Positions 9,282-18,465 of a DNA stretch of 64,000 nt are shown piece by piece. Where the stretch lies: positions 185,959 to 249,958 of the forward strand of contig CAVPYN010000005.1 in the NCBI GenBank assembly GCA_963709995.1. Direction: 5' to 3'. Position 1 is the stretch's first letter; each line of letters starts with the position of its first letter. Source of the DNA: JAUIIK01 sp963709995. GTDB taxonomy: Bacteria; Chloroflexota; Chloroflexia; Thermomicrobiales; CFX8. The notes below the pieces were generated by a model, which ran no database searches, was not told the origin of the DNA, and was given only the letters and a program-made list of their open reading frames with translations. A program made the position numbers and the translations under genes.

Positions 9282-9914
9282 ATGCCAGCAACGCAAAAAC
9301 CGTGGGACATCGAAATCTCCATCTATGAGGATGATCGGGAATTGCTCAGCGGTTTGCGCGAGGGCGACGAACTCGCATGCACCTGCTTCATGAAGTGGTA
9401 CGCACCCACGATGACCCGGCTGGCCCTCCGCATGGTCGGCGACCCCGACGAAGCGGAAGGCGTCGTCCAGGACAGCTTCATCGCCGCATGTTCGAAGATG
9501 GACACATTCAGGGGCGATAGCTCTCTCCGAACCTGGCTGCACCGGATCGTCGTCAACACCGCTCTCATGCGCCTCCGGAAGCGTCGACCAGACCGGTTGA
9601 CCATCGAAGAGGGCATCGAATATGCGCATGTGCCAGCCATGCTCGTTGGGAATGGCGATCAGCCCCTCGACGCCGTCCTCGCGAGCGAGCTCAGCGATGA
9701 ATTGAGCCAGGCCGTCATGGAGTTGCCCGAAAGCCTGCGCACAACCCTCGTTCTACGGGAGTATGAGGGGCTCTCGACCCGAGAGACGGCGCAGACCCTC
9801 AACATCAGCGAGTCGGCGGCCAAGGTCCGCCTTCACCGCGCTCGCACGGCACTGCGCGAGGCACTCGAACATCGTGGCGTGGAAACGCTTTCCGGCAGCC
9901 CCGACAACCCATGA
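9282..9914 (+). CDS. ECF-type RNA polymerase sigma factor
   Basis: Extracytoplasmic-function sigma factor of about 210 residues. Region 2 reads YAPTMTRLALRMVGDPDEAE then GVVQDSFIAACSKM. Region 4 reads LPESLRTTLVLREYEGLSTR then ETAQTLNISESAAKVRLHRA, a clear helix-turn-helix. The start at 9282 (MPATQKPWD) is chosen over upstream ATG codons because family homology begins only after it and GGTGAG precedes it. Unusually, region 2 begins ELACTCFMKWY, with Cys33 and Cys35 as a CxC pair where most ECFs have non-thiol residues. No anti-sigma gene is adjacent. It sits between the CstB-like gene (divergent) and the rhodanese/DUF2892 gene (same strand, 147 bases downstream). Confidence 0.9.
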   Translation: MPATQKPWDIEISIYEDDRELLSGLREGDELACTCFMKWYAPTMTRLALRMVGDPDEAEGVVQDSFIAACSKMDTFRGDSSLRTWLHRIVVNTALMRLRKRRPDRLTIEEGIEYAHVPAMLVGNGDQPLDAVLASELSDELSQAVMELPESLRTTLVLREYEGLSTRETAQTLNISESAAKVRLHRARTALREALEHRGVETLSGSPDNP

Positions 9915-9967
9915 CCAGTTTGCTGGCCGCGCCACCGGTTCGATGTAACCCCCGATCTCCAATCTGC

Positions 9968-10049
9968 ATCTACATCTATAACGGGCGCTAACGAGCGCTC
10001 TCGACAGGTTCGACAGGCATTGGAAAGATACCTGTAGGTGGATGTAGAT
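9968..10049. promoter_or_regulatory. Inverted-repeat region upstream of the rhodanese gene
   Basis: The 9-mer ATCTACATC at 9968-9976 recurs as its complement GATGTAGAT at 10041-10049. Between them is a short hairpin, GCGCT-AACG-AGCGC (9985-9998). The short hairpin could end the sigma-factor transcript. The outer repeats could be operator halves, but they lie 64 bases apart, so this is a weak call. Confidence 0.25.
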
Positions 10050-10061
10050 AAGGAAGGAACC

Positions 10062-10658
10062 TTGCTGAATCAAGCATTGCTGCCGCCGGTCATGGACACC
10101 GCCGCGGTCGCCGAAATCATCGAGGCTCACCCGGATATCAGGCTGATTGACGTCCGTACGCCAGCCGAGTTCGAGTCCATGCATATACCGGGAAGCTACA
10201 ACGTCCCGCTGGATACCTTGCCCGAGCACCGGCAGGACATTGGCTCCGCGATTTCGGGGCCTGCTATCCTCGTCTGCCGGAGCGGCGCCCGCGCCCGCCA
10301 GGCTGAAACGGTGCTCCGAGAGACCGGGATGACCCATCTCCACATTCTCGAAGGGGGCATGCTCGCCTGGGAATCGTCTGGCAGGGAAGTCCGTCGTGGC
10401 CGCCAGAAGTGGGGCCTGGAGCGGCAGGTCCGTGGTGTCGCCGGGGCACTGGTCGTTCTGGGCGCAATCGGCGGGCTGCTCATCTGGACCCCGCTGATGC
10501 TGCTAGCGCTCGCCGTCGGCGCGGGATTGTCCTATTCAGCGCTGACCGACTCCTGCACGATGGCGAAGGTGCTGAGCAAGCTGCCATACAACCGCGACGC
10601 ATCCTGCGACATTAACGAAATCGTAGGGCGCTTGCGAGCGAGCAATGAACTGACCTGA
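10062..10658 (+). CDS. Rhodanese fused to DUF2892 membrane domain (YgaP-like)
   Basis: Residues about 10-105 form a single rhodanese domain with LIDVRTPAEFESMHIPGS and the active loop CRSGARARQ (catalytic Cys). Then come two hydrophobic segments (VAGALVVLGAIGGLLIW and LMLLALAVGAGLSYSALT) and a C-terminal CTMAKVLSKLPYN, which is the DUF2892 domain. This is the architecture of E. coli YgaP, a membrane-bound sulfurtransferase. The start is uncertain. TTG at 10062 has AAGGAAGG correctly spaced and is preferred, while GTG at 10038 is in frame but poorly preceded. Next to the CstB-like gene and an ECF sigma factor, it probably handles sulfane sulfur at the membrane. Confidence 0.85.
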   Translation: MLNQALLPPVMDTAAVAEIIEAHPDIRLIDVRTPAEFESMHIPGSYNVPLDTLPEHRQDIGSAISGPAILVCRSGARARQAETVLRETGMTHLHILEGGMLAWESSGREVRRGRQKWGLERQVRGVAGALVVLGAIGGLLIWTPLMLLALAVGAGLSYSALTDSCTMAKVLSKLPYNRDASCDINEIVGRLRASNELT

Positions 10659-10778
10659 TATGCGGTTTCCATCCCGAAACGTATCGCCAGCCTGTGTCCC
10701 GGCAGTCGGATCACAAACCGGCACAACCATATACTCAGTGGAGTCTCGAGACTCCCAGGAAAGGGATTGAAGGAGAAG

Positions 10779-11213
10779 ATGACTGACAAGAATGTCGCGG
10801 AGCTAATTGACGGACTGAACAGGGATCTGGCGGGAGAACTGGGAGCGGTCATCCAGTACACGACCTACTCCGCGGTGGCTAGCGGCGTTGAGCGCCCGCA
10901 ACTCGTTGCGTTCTTCCAGGCCGAGGTCGTAGATGAACTGGGACACGCGCGCTTTCTGGCCGACAAGATCACGGCGCTTGGCGGCACACCGACAACATCA
11001 CCGGACAAGGTCGAAATCGGCGGCTCGAATCGCGCGTTACTCCAGGCGGTCCTCGAAGCCGAAACGCAAGCTATCGCGAACTACAGCGAACGTCTCGATC
11101 AGGCCGACCAGATCGGCGACATCGGCCTAAGAGTCCAACTGGAAGACATCATCCGGGACGAAACCACCCATCGCGAGGAAACGATGAAGCTCCTCAAGGA
11201 TCTGCGCTCCTGA
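10779..11213 (+). CDS. Ferritin-like (bacterioferritin-type) diiron protein
   Basis: Four-helix bundle of 144 residues. Iron ligands appear as GELGAVIQYT in helix 1, DELGHARFLAD (ExxH) in helix 2, EAETQAIANY in helix 3 and DETTHREETM (ExxH) in helix 4, the standard ferritin-like set. It probably binds or oxidises iron, or protects from peroxide. The Met of a heme-binding bacterioferritin cannot be identified with certainty. The start ATG at 10779 is close behind AAGGAG, and a TTG at 10767 is an alternative. The gene is followed by a good terminator, so it closes the plus-strand group begun by the sigma factor. Confidence 0.85.
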   Translation: MTDKNVAELIDGLNRDLAGELGAVIQYTTYSAVASGVERPQLVAFFQAEVVDELGHARFLADKITALGGTPTTSPDKVEIGGSNRALLQAVLEAETQAIANYSERLDQADQIGDIGLRVQLEDIIRDETTHREETMKLLKDLRS

Positions 11214-11256
11214 TGTAGGGATTCCTGACTCTTCCGCGCGATCAGACACGATCCCA

Positions 11257-11283
11257 GAAGACCGCTCGGTGAGAGCGGTCTTC
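11257..11283 (+). terminator. Rho-independent terminator after the ferritin-like gene
   Basis: A perfect 11-base stem (GAAGACCGCTC with its complement GAGCGGTCTTC) around a 5-base loop, followed by a T-rich stretch. It lies 43 bases after the ferritin-like stop codon. Confidence 0.8.
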
Positions 11284-11550
11284 GTCTATTTCACTGTTCC
11301 GCCGCCGCCGGCAATGGTCTGATGTCTGTAGAGGCATCGGTAGCTCATCTGCGCGTCTTCTTCTACTGCTGGGCTGCTACCTTACAGGCTGCAAACCTGA
11401 CATTGTGCCTCAAGATTCGTGAGCATCCCCACGTTCTCGTACGAATGAACAGAGACGCGCACATGTCGATCCAGGTGGGTGATGAAACAGCCAACTTTGA
11501 CACGACATGAAACGACACTGGTATAGAGAACAAACCGACCGAGCCGAGCG
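11284..11550. other. Intergenic stretch between convergent genes
   Basis: About 270 bases after the terminator and before the end of the Rieske gene. A short open frame is present but has no coding character. No tRNA fold is visible. I see nothing else in it. Confidence 0.4.
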
Positions 11551-12018
11551 TCACTCCTCGCGCCGAGTGATATCGCCGGTGTCGATCACCACGCTTCCAT
11601 CCGGTTGCGGCCGCACGGCCATCAGATCGAGCGGTCGCTTGGCGGGTCCATCCATGCGCACGCCGTTGCGGTCAAATGTACTCCCATGGCAAGGGCACGC
11701 GAACACCTGCCTGTCGCTTTTCCATTGGACGGTGCATCCCTGATGGGTGCATCTTGAATAGAGCGCTAGCAACCGTTCGTCGTTGTGGATCAGATAGACG
11801 CGACCTTCTTCACTGTGAATTGGCTCGCCGCCATCAACTGGAATCTGTCCGTTTGTGAAACTGACCTGTTCGACCTCGGGCCCGGAGTCCGCGTTTCCAC
11901 AACTTGCGACGACCAGCGTCGCGGCGGCGACCCCGCAGAGCGCAAGAAAGCGACGGCGGTCGATTGGTCTCCGCAATCCTCCAGAATGGGCATCACTGCC
12001 ATCGAAGTTGCTCTTCAT
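11551..12018 (-). CDS. Exported Rieske [2Fe-2S] protein with Tat signal
   Basis: 155 residues. The N-terminus has a twin-arginine export signal (DRRRFLALCGVAAATLVVASC), whose terminal Cys could also be a lipobox. The Rieske domain shows CTHQGC and CPCHGS, giving the two Cys and two His cluster ligands, then FDRNGVRMDGPAKRPL and a strand-rich end typical of arsenite oxidase or plastoquinol-type small Rieske subunits. No cytochrome b, molybdopterin subunit or dioxygenase partner is adjacent, so its redox partner is unknown. It is followed on the same strand by a two-component pair, 106 bases away. Confidence 0.88.
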   Translation of the reverse strand: MKSNFDGSDAHSGGLRRPIDRRRFLALCGVAAATLVVASCGNADSGPEVEQVSFTNGQIPVDGGEPIHSEEGRVYLIHNDERLLALYSRCTHQGCTVQWKSDRQVFACPCHGSTFDRNGVRMDGPAKRPLDLMAVRPQPDGSVVIDTGDITRREE

Positions 12019-12124
12019 CGAGCGGTCCTCTCCAGGTCAAAGACGATTTCACGGGGAGTCAGGGCGACGAGGTAACTGCCAACTCTTAACGCCAGGGAAT
12101 CCCCGTTTCGACAGAGCGCCGCAC

Positions 12125-12769
12125 TCAGGCTCGAAGATAGGCCAGGACAGCCAGAACGCGGCGGTGCTGGTCGGTCGCCGCGGCTAGATCCAGCTTGCTA
12201 AAGATGTTGCTGATGTGCTTCTCAACGGTGCTCTCACCAATAAACAACTGATCGCCAATCGCGGTGTTCGATTTTCCCTCGGCCATGAGGCCAAGCACTT
12301 CCAGTTCCCGGGGTGTAAGAGCCGAGAGCCTCTGGTCTCGCCGTTGCCGGCTGAACAGCTGTGATACCACCTCGGGATCGAGAACCGTTCCACCCGACGC
12401 CACCTGCCTCAGCGCCGCGAGAAACTCAGACACATCGGCTACTCGATCCTTGAGCAAATAGCCGACGCCTTCAGCGCCGCCTTCCAGCAGTTCGCTTGCG
12501 TATTGTTCTTCAACGTACTGAGACAGGATCACGACTGGGCTACCGGGCGCCCGTTGACGGGCCTCGATCGCCGCCCGGAGTCCTTCATCCCGGTAGGTAG
12601 GCGGCATACGAACGTCGACGATCGAGACGTCAGGGTTGTTATCAACGATGGCTTCAACGAGGTCCGGACCAGTCTCTACCAATGCGACGACTTCGTGGCC
12701 GGCATGCAAGAGCAGACGCGCTAGCCCTTCACGCAAGAGGACCGCGTCCTCGGCGATCACAACCCGCAA
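12125..12769 (-). CDS. NarL/FixJ-type response regulator
   Basis: 214 residues. The receiver domain (1-120) has AEDAVLLREG for the acidic pocket, the phospho-Asp in VSIVDVRMPPTYRDEGL and the Lys in LLKDRV. A LuxR-type helix-turn-helix follows (LTPRELEVLGLMAEGKSNTA then STVEKHISNIFSKLDL). It is cotranscribed with the kinase gene, whose last 13 bases overlap its start. The pair therefore forms one two-component system. Target genes are not evident. The Rieske gene immediately downstream is a candidate because it is on the same strand. Confidence 0.93.
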   Translation of the reverse strand: MRVVIAEDAVLLREGLARLLLHAGHEVVALVETGPDLVEAIVDNNPDVSIVDVRMPPTYRDEGLRAAIEARQRAPGSPVVILSQYVEEQYASELLEGGAEGVGYLLKDRVADVSEFLAALRQVASGGTVLDPEVVSQLFSRQRRDQRLSALTPRELEVLGLMAEGKSNTAIGDQLFIGESTVEKHISNIFSKLDLAAATDQHRRVLAVLAYLRA

Positions 12770-14052
12770 GGAAGCTCCACGTGTATCGCCGTCCCTTTCC
12801 CGGTTGGGCTATCTATTCTCGCCTGCCCTTCGAGCGCCGCCGCCCGGTCACCAATTCCAGCCAGTCCTGTTCCTCGATCGGGATCCGCGCCGCCGGCGCC
12901 GTCATCGTTGATGTCGATCATAAGCAGGTCACTTGAACGACGAATCGTCACCGCCGCGCTGCTGGCATTGCTGTGGCGAGCCACGTTGGTCAATGCCTCG
13001 GCAATAATAAAGTATGCGCTGGATTCGATGTGCTCCGGCAAGCGTTCGTCAAGCTCGATGTCGAGCTTGACTGGCACCGTAGACCGAGCCGCCAGAGCCG
13101 AGACCGCTGGACCGAGTCCGCGATCAGTGAGCACCGCCGGGTGGATCCCGCGCGCCAGGTCACGAATCTCTTGCATGGCTCGTTTGGACTCGCCATGCGC
13201 CTCGTCAATGAGCCTGCGGGCGCCTTCCGGGTCGGAGTCAAACATCTCTCGCGCCAGTCCAAGATCCATCGAAAGTTTCACCAGACGCTGTTGAGCGCCA
13301 TCGTGGAGATCTCGTTCGATACGCCGCAGATCGTCGACAGCCGCGTCGTAAGCAAGAGACCGGCTCGTCGTCAGTTCACCGACGCGACTCTCCAGTTCAG
13401 CCTCACGATCCTTGCCAAGCAAATGCTGCGCGAACCAGGCATGCCCGCGCCCGATACCGACCAGGATATACGGTAACGCGACGAGCAGGAGCAATCCGAC
13501 AACGCAAAACAGCACTGTCCACATCCATGTGTCTACCGGGGTTCCATCGATCTCAACGTTGCCGCCAAACGCGTACCACACCGGCGCGCTGATTCCGGCT
13601 GAGACGAACGATAAGAGTGTGACTGCGATAATGAACTGAGCCGTTCCGATTGGAAACAAGAGGAACAGGTAGATCAGATCCTGCCAGACATAGCGATCCA
13701 GAGCGCGCATCTGTAGCTTGCCCCACCAATTGGCGTCCTCCGGATACGGCTTGTAGGGGTCGGGGATCTCGACACCGAGGAGCGCCCGTACCCGCAATCG
13801 TTCGAACTTCGCGCCGTAGATCCAGACGAACATCGTGCCGGCAAGGAGCGGTATGCCGACAAGGGTTATCGCCATGCCGAAGCCGGTCGCGAGGAGCGTC
13901 ACCAGGACAGTAAACCAGGCGACACCGAGTGCGAAGCTCAAGAACATGAAAATCAGCGCCAGCCAGGGTTCCGCGGAAAAAAACAAGCGCAATGGGTTGC
14001 GCAGGGGGGTTCGACGCCCGACTGCCATGTCGGTCAGGGTTATCTCGGCCAT
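12757..14052 (-). CDS. Sensor histidine kinase, HisKA_3 (HPK7) type
   Basis: About 431 residues with an N-terminal membrane sensor of about five spans (LALIFMFLSFALGVAWFTVL and onward to residue 190). A dimerisation helix follows with the phospho-His in RRIERDLHDGAQQRL, then a HATPase domain with N-box EALTNVARHSNAS and G-boxes NDDGAGGADP and GTGLAGIGDR. The start at 14052 (MAEITLTD) has GGAAGG about 11 bases upstream, and longer in-frame ATGs lack homology. The sensor region resembles the putative sensor domain common in actinobacterial and Chloroflexota kinases of cell-envelope stress systems. Partner of the overlapping response regulator. Confidence 0.92.
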   Translation of the reverse strand: MAEITLTDMAVGRRTPLRNPLRLFFSAEPWLALIFMFLSFALGVAWFTVLVTLLATGFGMAITLVGIPLLAGTMFVWIYGAKFERLRVRALLGVEIPDPYKPYPEDANWWGKLQMRALDRYVWQDLIYLFLLFPIGTAQFIIAVTLLSFVSAGISAPVWYAFGGNVEIDGTPVDTWMWTVLFCVVGLLLLVALPYILVGIGRGHAWFAQHLLGKDREAELESRVGELTTSRSLAYDAAVDDLRRIERDLHDGAQQRLVKLSMDLGLAREMFDSDPEGARRLIDEAHGESKRAMQEIRDLARGIHPAVLTDRGLGPAVSALAARSTVPVKLDIELDERLPEHIESSAYFIIAEALTNVARHSNASSAAVTIRRSSDLLMIDINDDGAGGADPDRGTGLAGIGDRAAALEGQARIDSPTGKGTAIHVELPCGL

Positions 14053-14203
14053 TGAGTCTGGTTCCTTCCAGTTCCAGCGCCGCGAACGCCGTTGTTCGCG
14101 ACAATCCATCGTCGTTCCGGATTTGATCTTCCTTCAGACCGCGAATTCCGCCTACGAGGATGGCTGGAAAATGGACGGTAGGGCTAACCCCACCCTTGGC
14201 GGA

Positions 14204-14731
14204 TCAGACGAGGGTTAGACGCTGCTGGTCCGGAACGCCTTCCAGCGCGAGCAGTTGCCGTTTTAGCTCAAGTCCACCACCATAGCCGGTCAAGGAACCA
14301 TCGGAGCCGACGATGCGATGGCAGGGCACGATGATCGGGTGTGGATTCGCGCCATTCGCCGCTCCAACGGCTCGCACCGCGTTCGGGCGGCCAATCGTGC
14401 GGGCGATCTCCGCATACGAGCGAGTTTCCCCCCACGGGACTGCATAGACCGCATTCCAGACCTCGATCTGAAACTCAGTGCCGCGCTGGTCAAGTGTGAG
14501 ATCAAAGGACTTGCGCTTGCTCTCCAGATACTCGTCGAGCTGTTCGGTCGCAGCCTGATTCTGCGCGGTGTCGGGAAGCAGCCTGGCGCCGGGCGCAAGC
14601 CGGTCAACAATCCGATCACGATCGCCGACTGCATTGGGCAGGAGCAGCGTCAACAATCCAGTTTCCGAACTGGCAAAGCCGAAAGTTCCGAGCGATGTGG
14701 GCAGGACGCTCCACCAGACAATCTCAGGCAT
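14204..14731 (-). CDS. ogt: Methylated-DNA--protein-cysteine S-methyltransferase
   Basis: Removes alkyl groups from O6-guanine in DNA by transfer to its own Cys. 175 residues. The C-terminal domain has FQIEVWNAVYAVPWGETRSY, the helix-turn-helix GRPNAVRAVGAANGANP with the Arg finger, and the acceptor motif PIIVPCHRIVGSDGSLTGYG. The N-terminal domain is degenerate, as usual in Ogt-type proteins. The start at 14731 has GGAG seven bases upstream. It diverges from smc, with about 160 bases between. Confidence 0.93.
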   Translation of the reverse strand: MPEIVWWSVLPTSLGTFGFASSETGLLTLLLPNAVGDRDRIVDRLAPGARLLPDTAQNQAATEQLDEYLESKRKSFDLTLDQRGTEFQIEVWNAVYAVPWGETRSYAEIARTIGRPNAVRAVGAANGANPHPIIVPCHRIVGSDGSLTGYGGGLELKRQLLALEGVPDQQRLTLV

Positions 14732-14889
14732 CGTACTCTCCATTCCAGGACGAAAATGAATGATACTCTCCAACCCCATAGTTGGCTGCTGCCTTGAGAA
14801 TGAAGTGGTAGCATCGAGTGCTGTGCGAAAACGACACCGAGGTCCGGTCGCCGGTGTCGCAACGTTGTGATCACCTGACAGGGTTCCGC

Positions 14890-17800
14890 TTGGCTCACCT
14901 CACGCAACTGGATGTTTCCGGGTTCAAGAGCTTCGCCAACCAGACGTCGTTCTTCTTCGACCGTGGCGTGACCGCGATTATCGGTCCAAACGGGTCCGGA
15001 AAATCGAACATCTCCGAAGCGCTTCGCTGGGTGCTTGGCGAGCAGCAATACTCAAATCTGCGCGGCCGCAGAACCGAGGATGTCATCTTCGCCGGGTCCG
15101 AGCGCCGCGGCCGTATGGGCATGGCCGAGGTGACGTTGACGATCGATAACAGCTCCGGCGCGTTGCCAATTGAGTTCAACGAGGTCAGCATCACCCGCCG
15201 GGCCCATCGTACCGGAGAAAACCAGTATCTCATCAACGGCAATCGGGTGCGCCTCAAGGACGTGCAGCAACTCACCGCGCCGCTCGGCCAGGCACACACC
15301 ATCGTTGGTCAAGGACTCGTCGATGCCGTGCTGAGCCAACGGCCGGAAGATCGTCGCGGGCTGTTCGAACACGCAGCCGGCATCACCGGACTGCGGATGC
15401 AGTCGGTCTCCGCCGAACGTGGCCTCCTGGAAGCTGAGGAAAACACGCAACGGTTGCGTGACATCGTCAGCGAGCTCGAACCGCGCGTCCGGTCACTGGC
15501 GCGCAGGGCGCGTCAAGCCGAGCAATATGAGACGGTCCGGGAGCAGCTCGTCCAGCGCCAGCGGGAATACTACGGCGCATTGTGGTTCACAGCGGAGAAA
15601 CGACGAGAAGAAGCGGCGCATGCGCTCGACGCGGCGGCAGCCAACGTCCGAGAGCAGGAAAAGAACCAGGCCAGAGAACGGGACCAACTGGAGAGTCTGC
15701 GCGCAAGCGAACGCGAGATCACCGGAAAACGCGCTGAGATAGCGCAACAGGTCAACCGCCTTGAATCCGAGATCTCCGGCGCCCGTCACAGCCTCGATCT
15801 GACCCGCGCGGAGATGCGCGCCGCCAAGGACAGAGTTGCTGATCAGTTGGCTGTCCGCACGCGCATCGAGTCTGAGCAAGCGGAGCGACGCGCGTCGCTG
15901 GCGACGCTGGAGAAGAGTATTTCGGAAATGCTCGCCGAACACGAGTTGCTCGTCGCCCGCCACACCGAAGCGTCCGCCCACTCGGAATCCGCCCACCAAC
16001 AGCGAGCCGAACTTGAAACTCGGCGGCGGGAAATCGATCAACGGACCGCGGTCAAACGGCAGGCCAATAGCCAGATCGAGGCACAGCTCGCAGGAATCTC
16101 GGAGCGGCAAGTTGTCCTGAACCGTTCGAGTGAAGATCTCACGCGCCGTGCCGGAGTCGTCACGGAACGGATTCGCCTGCTGGATCAGGAAATCATCGAG
16201 GCTTCAGCCCGCCTGGAATCCGTGGAGATTGACGCGCGCGAGAAGCGAGAAGCCCGCGACTCCGCCGAGCGCGCGCTCGATGATCTGGAACGAGACATCC
16301 GCGTACGTGGGAACGAGGTCATCGAACTTGAGCGCGAACTTGAGCGCCTGAAGGGCCGGCTGGACCTGCTCGGCAGGATCTGGGCAGAAGGCGAAGGTCT
16401 GCACGCTGGCGTTCGCGCTGTCCTTCGAGCCGCCCGGAGCGGAGAGATCTCCCTGGGCGGCCTGATCGGGACGGTCGCGGAGGTGATCGACGTGCCAGCT
16501 GACGTCGAAACGGCCATCGAGGTGGCCCTCGGCGGTCATTTACAGGACATCATCGTTCGCGCATGGGATGATGCTGAACGCGGTATCTCCTATCTCAAGC
16601 AGACGAAAGCCGGCCGGGCACGCTTCCAGCCTCTCGATGCAATCCGACCGGGCCGCCCGCGGTCGCTCGATTCACCCATCTCGGGGCTGATCGACCGCGC
16701 CGCAAAACTCGTCACCTACGACCCCGAAGTCGAACCAGTGATCGCTCAGGTACTCGGACGTACCCTCGTGGCCACGGATCTAGACGCCGCCCGTCGGATC
16801 GCCCGGCAGACGGAAGGTTGGACCATCGTGACCCTCCAGGGCGAACTCATCGCTCCAACGGGCAGCGTCACCGGGGGAACTCGCACTCGGGGGAGCGGGT
16901 TGCTGGCACGAGAACGGGAGCGCCGGGAACTCCCGGTGACAATCGCCAGTCTGGAAAAGCGCATCGAGGAGAAGCAAACAGCAAGCGCTGCCCGGTTACA
17001 GATTCAGGAACGCCAGGTGCGCCAGCTCGACCGCCTGGACCAGGAACTCGCGCGCGCGAGAACCGATGAGCGCGCGGCACGTGAACACATATCCAGCCGT
17101 GATCGTGAGCTGGCAGCCGAGAAGAGCGAACTTGAGCGCCTGGAGCGCGAGCGGGCAATCGTCTCGACGAGTCTTGCCGATCTGGCTGAACGTGCGCAAC
17201 AGCTGGAAACGAGCAAGCTGGAGCTTGAGGAAGAAATCGCCGTTCTGAAGAACACCAGCGATGAAATTGATCGCCAGTTCGCGGCTCTTGCCCCCTTGGA
17301 CGGCCTGCAACTTGCGACGATGTCGGCTGAACTCGCCGCCCTCAACGAGCGGATCCGAGCGGCGGAACGGGAGCAGGAAACACTTGCACGGCAATTCGCG
17401 GCGAGCGAGCAAGTGATCCTTGAACGAACCAGCGAAATCGAAGACATCGAAGCCCGGCAGTCAGCACTAGTTAATCGAGCTGTCGGGGTCGAAGATGAGA
17501 TCAAGCGCCTCGAAGGGCAACTGTCCGACGCTCGATCCGGGACGGAACCTCTTGAAGAACGGCTCGGGTGTCTCAAGAGCGCTATCCGCCGGGGAGAACA
17601 GGCGCTCGATCAGGTATCAAGCGATCTCCGTGATGCCGAACGAGCACACGACCGGGCAGTTTTGGAGATGTCCCGGGCTGATGACGCCGCGTCATTTCTG
17701 CGCTCCAGGATCCTTGACGAACTGGAGATTGAAGATCCGTCAGCCATCGCAGTCGATACAGGCGGACCGGCGCCGGATGCCGAAGACCGGATTCGTCGCC

Positions 17801-18465
17801 TGCGCGACCAACTGCGGAGAATCGGCTCGGTCGGTGAAGATGTGATCGAGGAATACCGGGAGGAATCGCAGCGGCTCGACCACCTCACGAAGCAACTGGA
17901 GGACATCGCCGGGGCGGCGGAATCGCTGCGGGACGTCCTGACCGATCTCCGGCGACAGATGAACACAAGATTCGGGCAAACGTTCGATGAAGTCGCGACC
18001 GAGTTCGAGTCGACCTTCAAGCGACTCTTCGGCGGCGGCTCAGCCCGGCTTGCACACGAAATGGATGGCTCGGACCCCGGAGGCATCGATATCGTGGCCC
18101 AGCCACCCGGAAAGCGCCTTCAAGGACTGAACCAGCTTTCTGGCGGGGAGCGGGCGTTGACCGCGGTCGCGTTGCTCATCGCAATCCAGCGCGTCAACCC
18201 GAGTCCATTCTGCCTGCTCGACGAGGTGGATGCCGCCCTCGACGAATCAAACGTCATTCGCTTCCGCCAGGAGTTGCGTGATCTCGCGCAAGAGACCCAG
18301 TACATCGTCATCACCCACAACCGTGGGACGATCGAGGGCGCGGACACGCTCTATGGCATCACGATGGGCGAGGACAGCGTCTCGAGGGTTCTGTCACTGC
18401 GACTCGACCAGGCAATCGAAGTTATCGAAGATGATCGGCTGCTCGAGATGGAATCGGTCATCTAG
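14890..18465 (+). CDS. smc: Chromosome segregation protein SMC
   Basis: Condensin ATPase of about 1190 residues. The head begins with FKSFANQTSFFFDRGVTAII and Walker A GPNGSGKSN, with Q-loop region VVGQGLVDAVLSQRPEDRRG nearby. Long coiled coils run to about residue 490. The hinge (about 500-650) includes LGGLIGTVAEVIDVPADVET and GGHLQDIIV. A second coiled coil follows. The C-terminal head has the signature LSGGERALTAVALLIAIQRV, Walker B FCLLDEVDAALDESN and a His switch in ITHNRGTIEGAD. The likely start is TTG at 14890 (AHLTQLDVSGFKSF follows); the frame is open upstream to GTG 14818 without homology. The frame is intact over 3.5 kb. No scpA or scpB lies nearby. Confidence 0.96.
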   Translation: MAHLTQLDVSGFKSFANQTSFFFDRGVTAIIGPNGSGKSNISEALRWVLGEQQYSNLRGRRTEDVIFAGSERRGRMGMAEVTLTIDNSSGALPIEFNEVSITRRAHRTGENQYLINGNRVRLKDVQQLTAPLGQAHTIVGQGLVDAVLSQRPEDRRGLFEHAAGITGLRMQSVSAERGLLEAEENTQRLRDIVSELEPRVRSLARRARQAEQYETVREQLVQRQREYYGALWFTAEKRREEAAHALDAAAANVREQEKNQARERDQLESLRASEREITGKRAEIAQQVNRLESEISGARHSLDLTRAEMRAAKDRVADQLAVRTRIESEQAERRASLATLEKSISEMLAEHELLVARHTEASAHSESAHQQRAELETRRREIDQRTAVKRQANSQIEAQLAGISERQVVLNRSSEDLTRRAGVVTERIRLLDQEIIEASARLESVEIDAREKREARDSAERALDDLERDIRVRGNEVIELERELERLKGRLDLLGRIWAEGEGLHAGVRAVLRAARSGEISLGGLIGTVAEVIDVPADVETAIEVALGGHLQDIIVRAWDDAERGISYLKQTKAGRARFQPLDAIRPGRPRSLDSPISGLIDRAAKLVTYDPEVEPVIAQVLGRTLVATDLDAARRIARQTEGWTIVTLQGELIAPTGSVTGGTRTRGSGLLARERERRELPVTIASLEKRIEEKQTASAARLQIQERQVRQLDRLDQELARARTDERAAREHISSRDRELAAEKSELERLERERAIVSTSLADLAERAQQLETSKLELEEEIAVLKNTSDEIDRQFAALAPLDGLQLATMSAELAALNERIRAAEREQETLARQFAASEQVILERTSEIEDIEARQSALVNRAVGVEDEIKRLEGQLSDARSGTEPLEERLGCLKSAIRRGEQALDQVSSDLRDAERAHDRAVLEMSRADDAASFLRSRILDELEIEDPSAIAVDTGGPAPDAEDRIRRLRDQLRRIGSVGEDVIEEYREESQRLDHLTKQLEDIAGAAESLRDVLTDLRRQMNTRFGQTFDEVATEFESTFKRLFGGGSARLAHEMDGSDPGGIDIVAQPPGKRLQGLNQLSGGERALTAVALLIAIQRVNPSPFCLLDEVDAALDESNVIRFRQELRDLAQETQYIVITHNRGTIEGADTLYGITMGEDSVSRVLSLRLDQAIEVIEDDRLLEMESVI

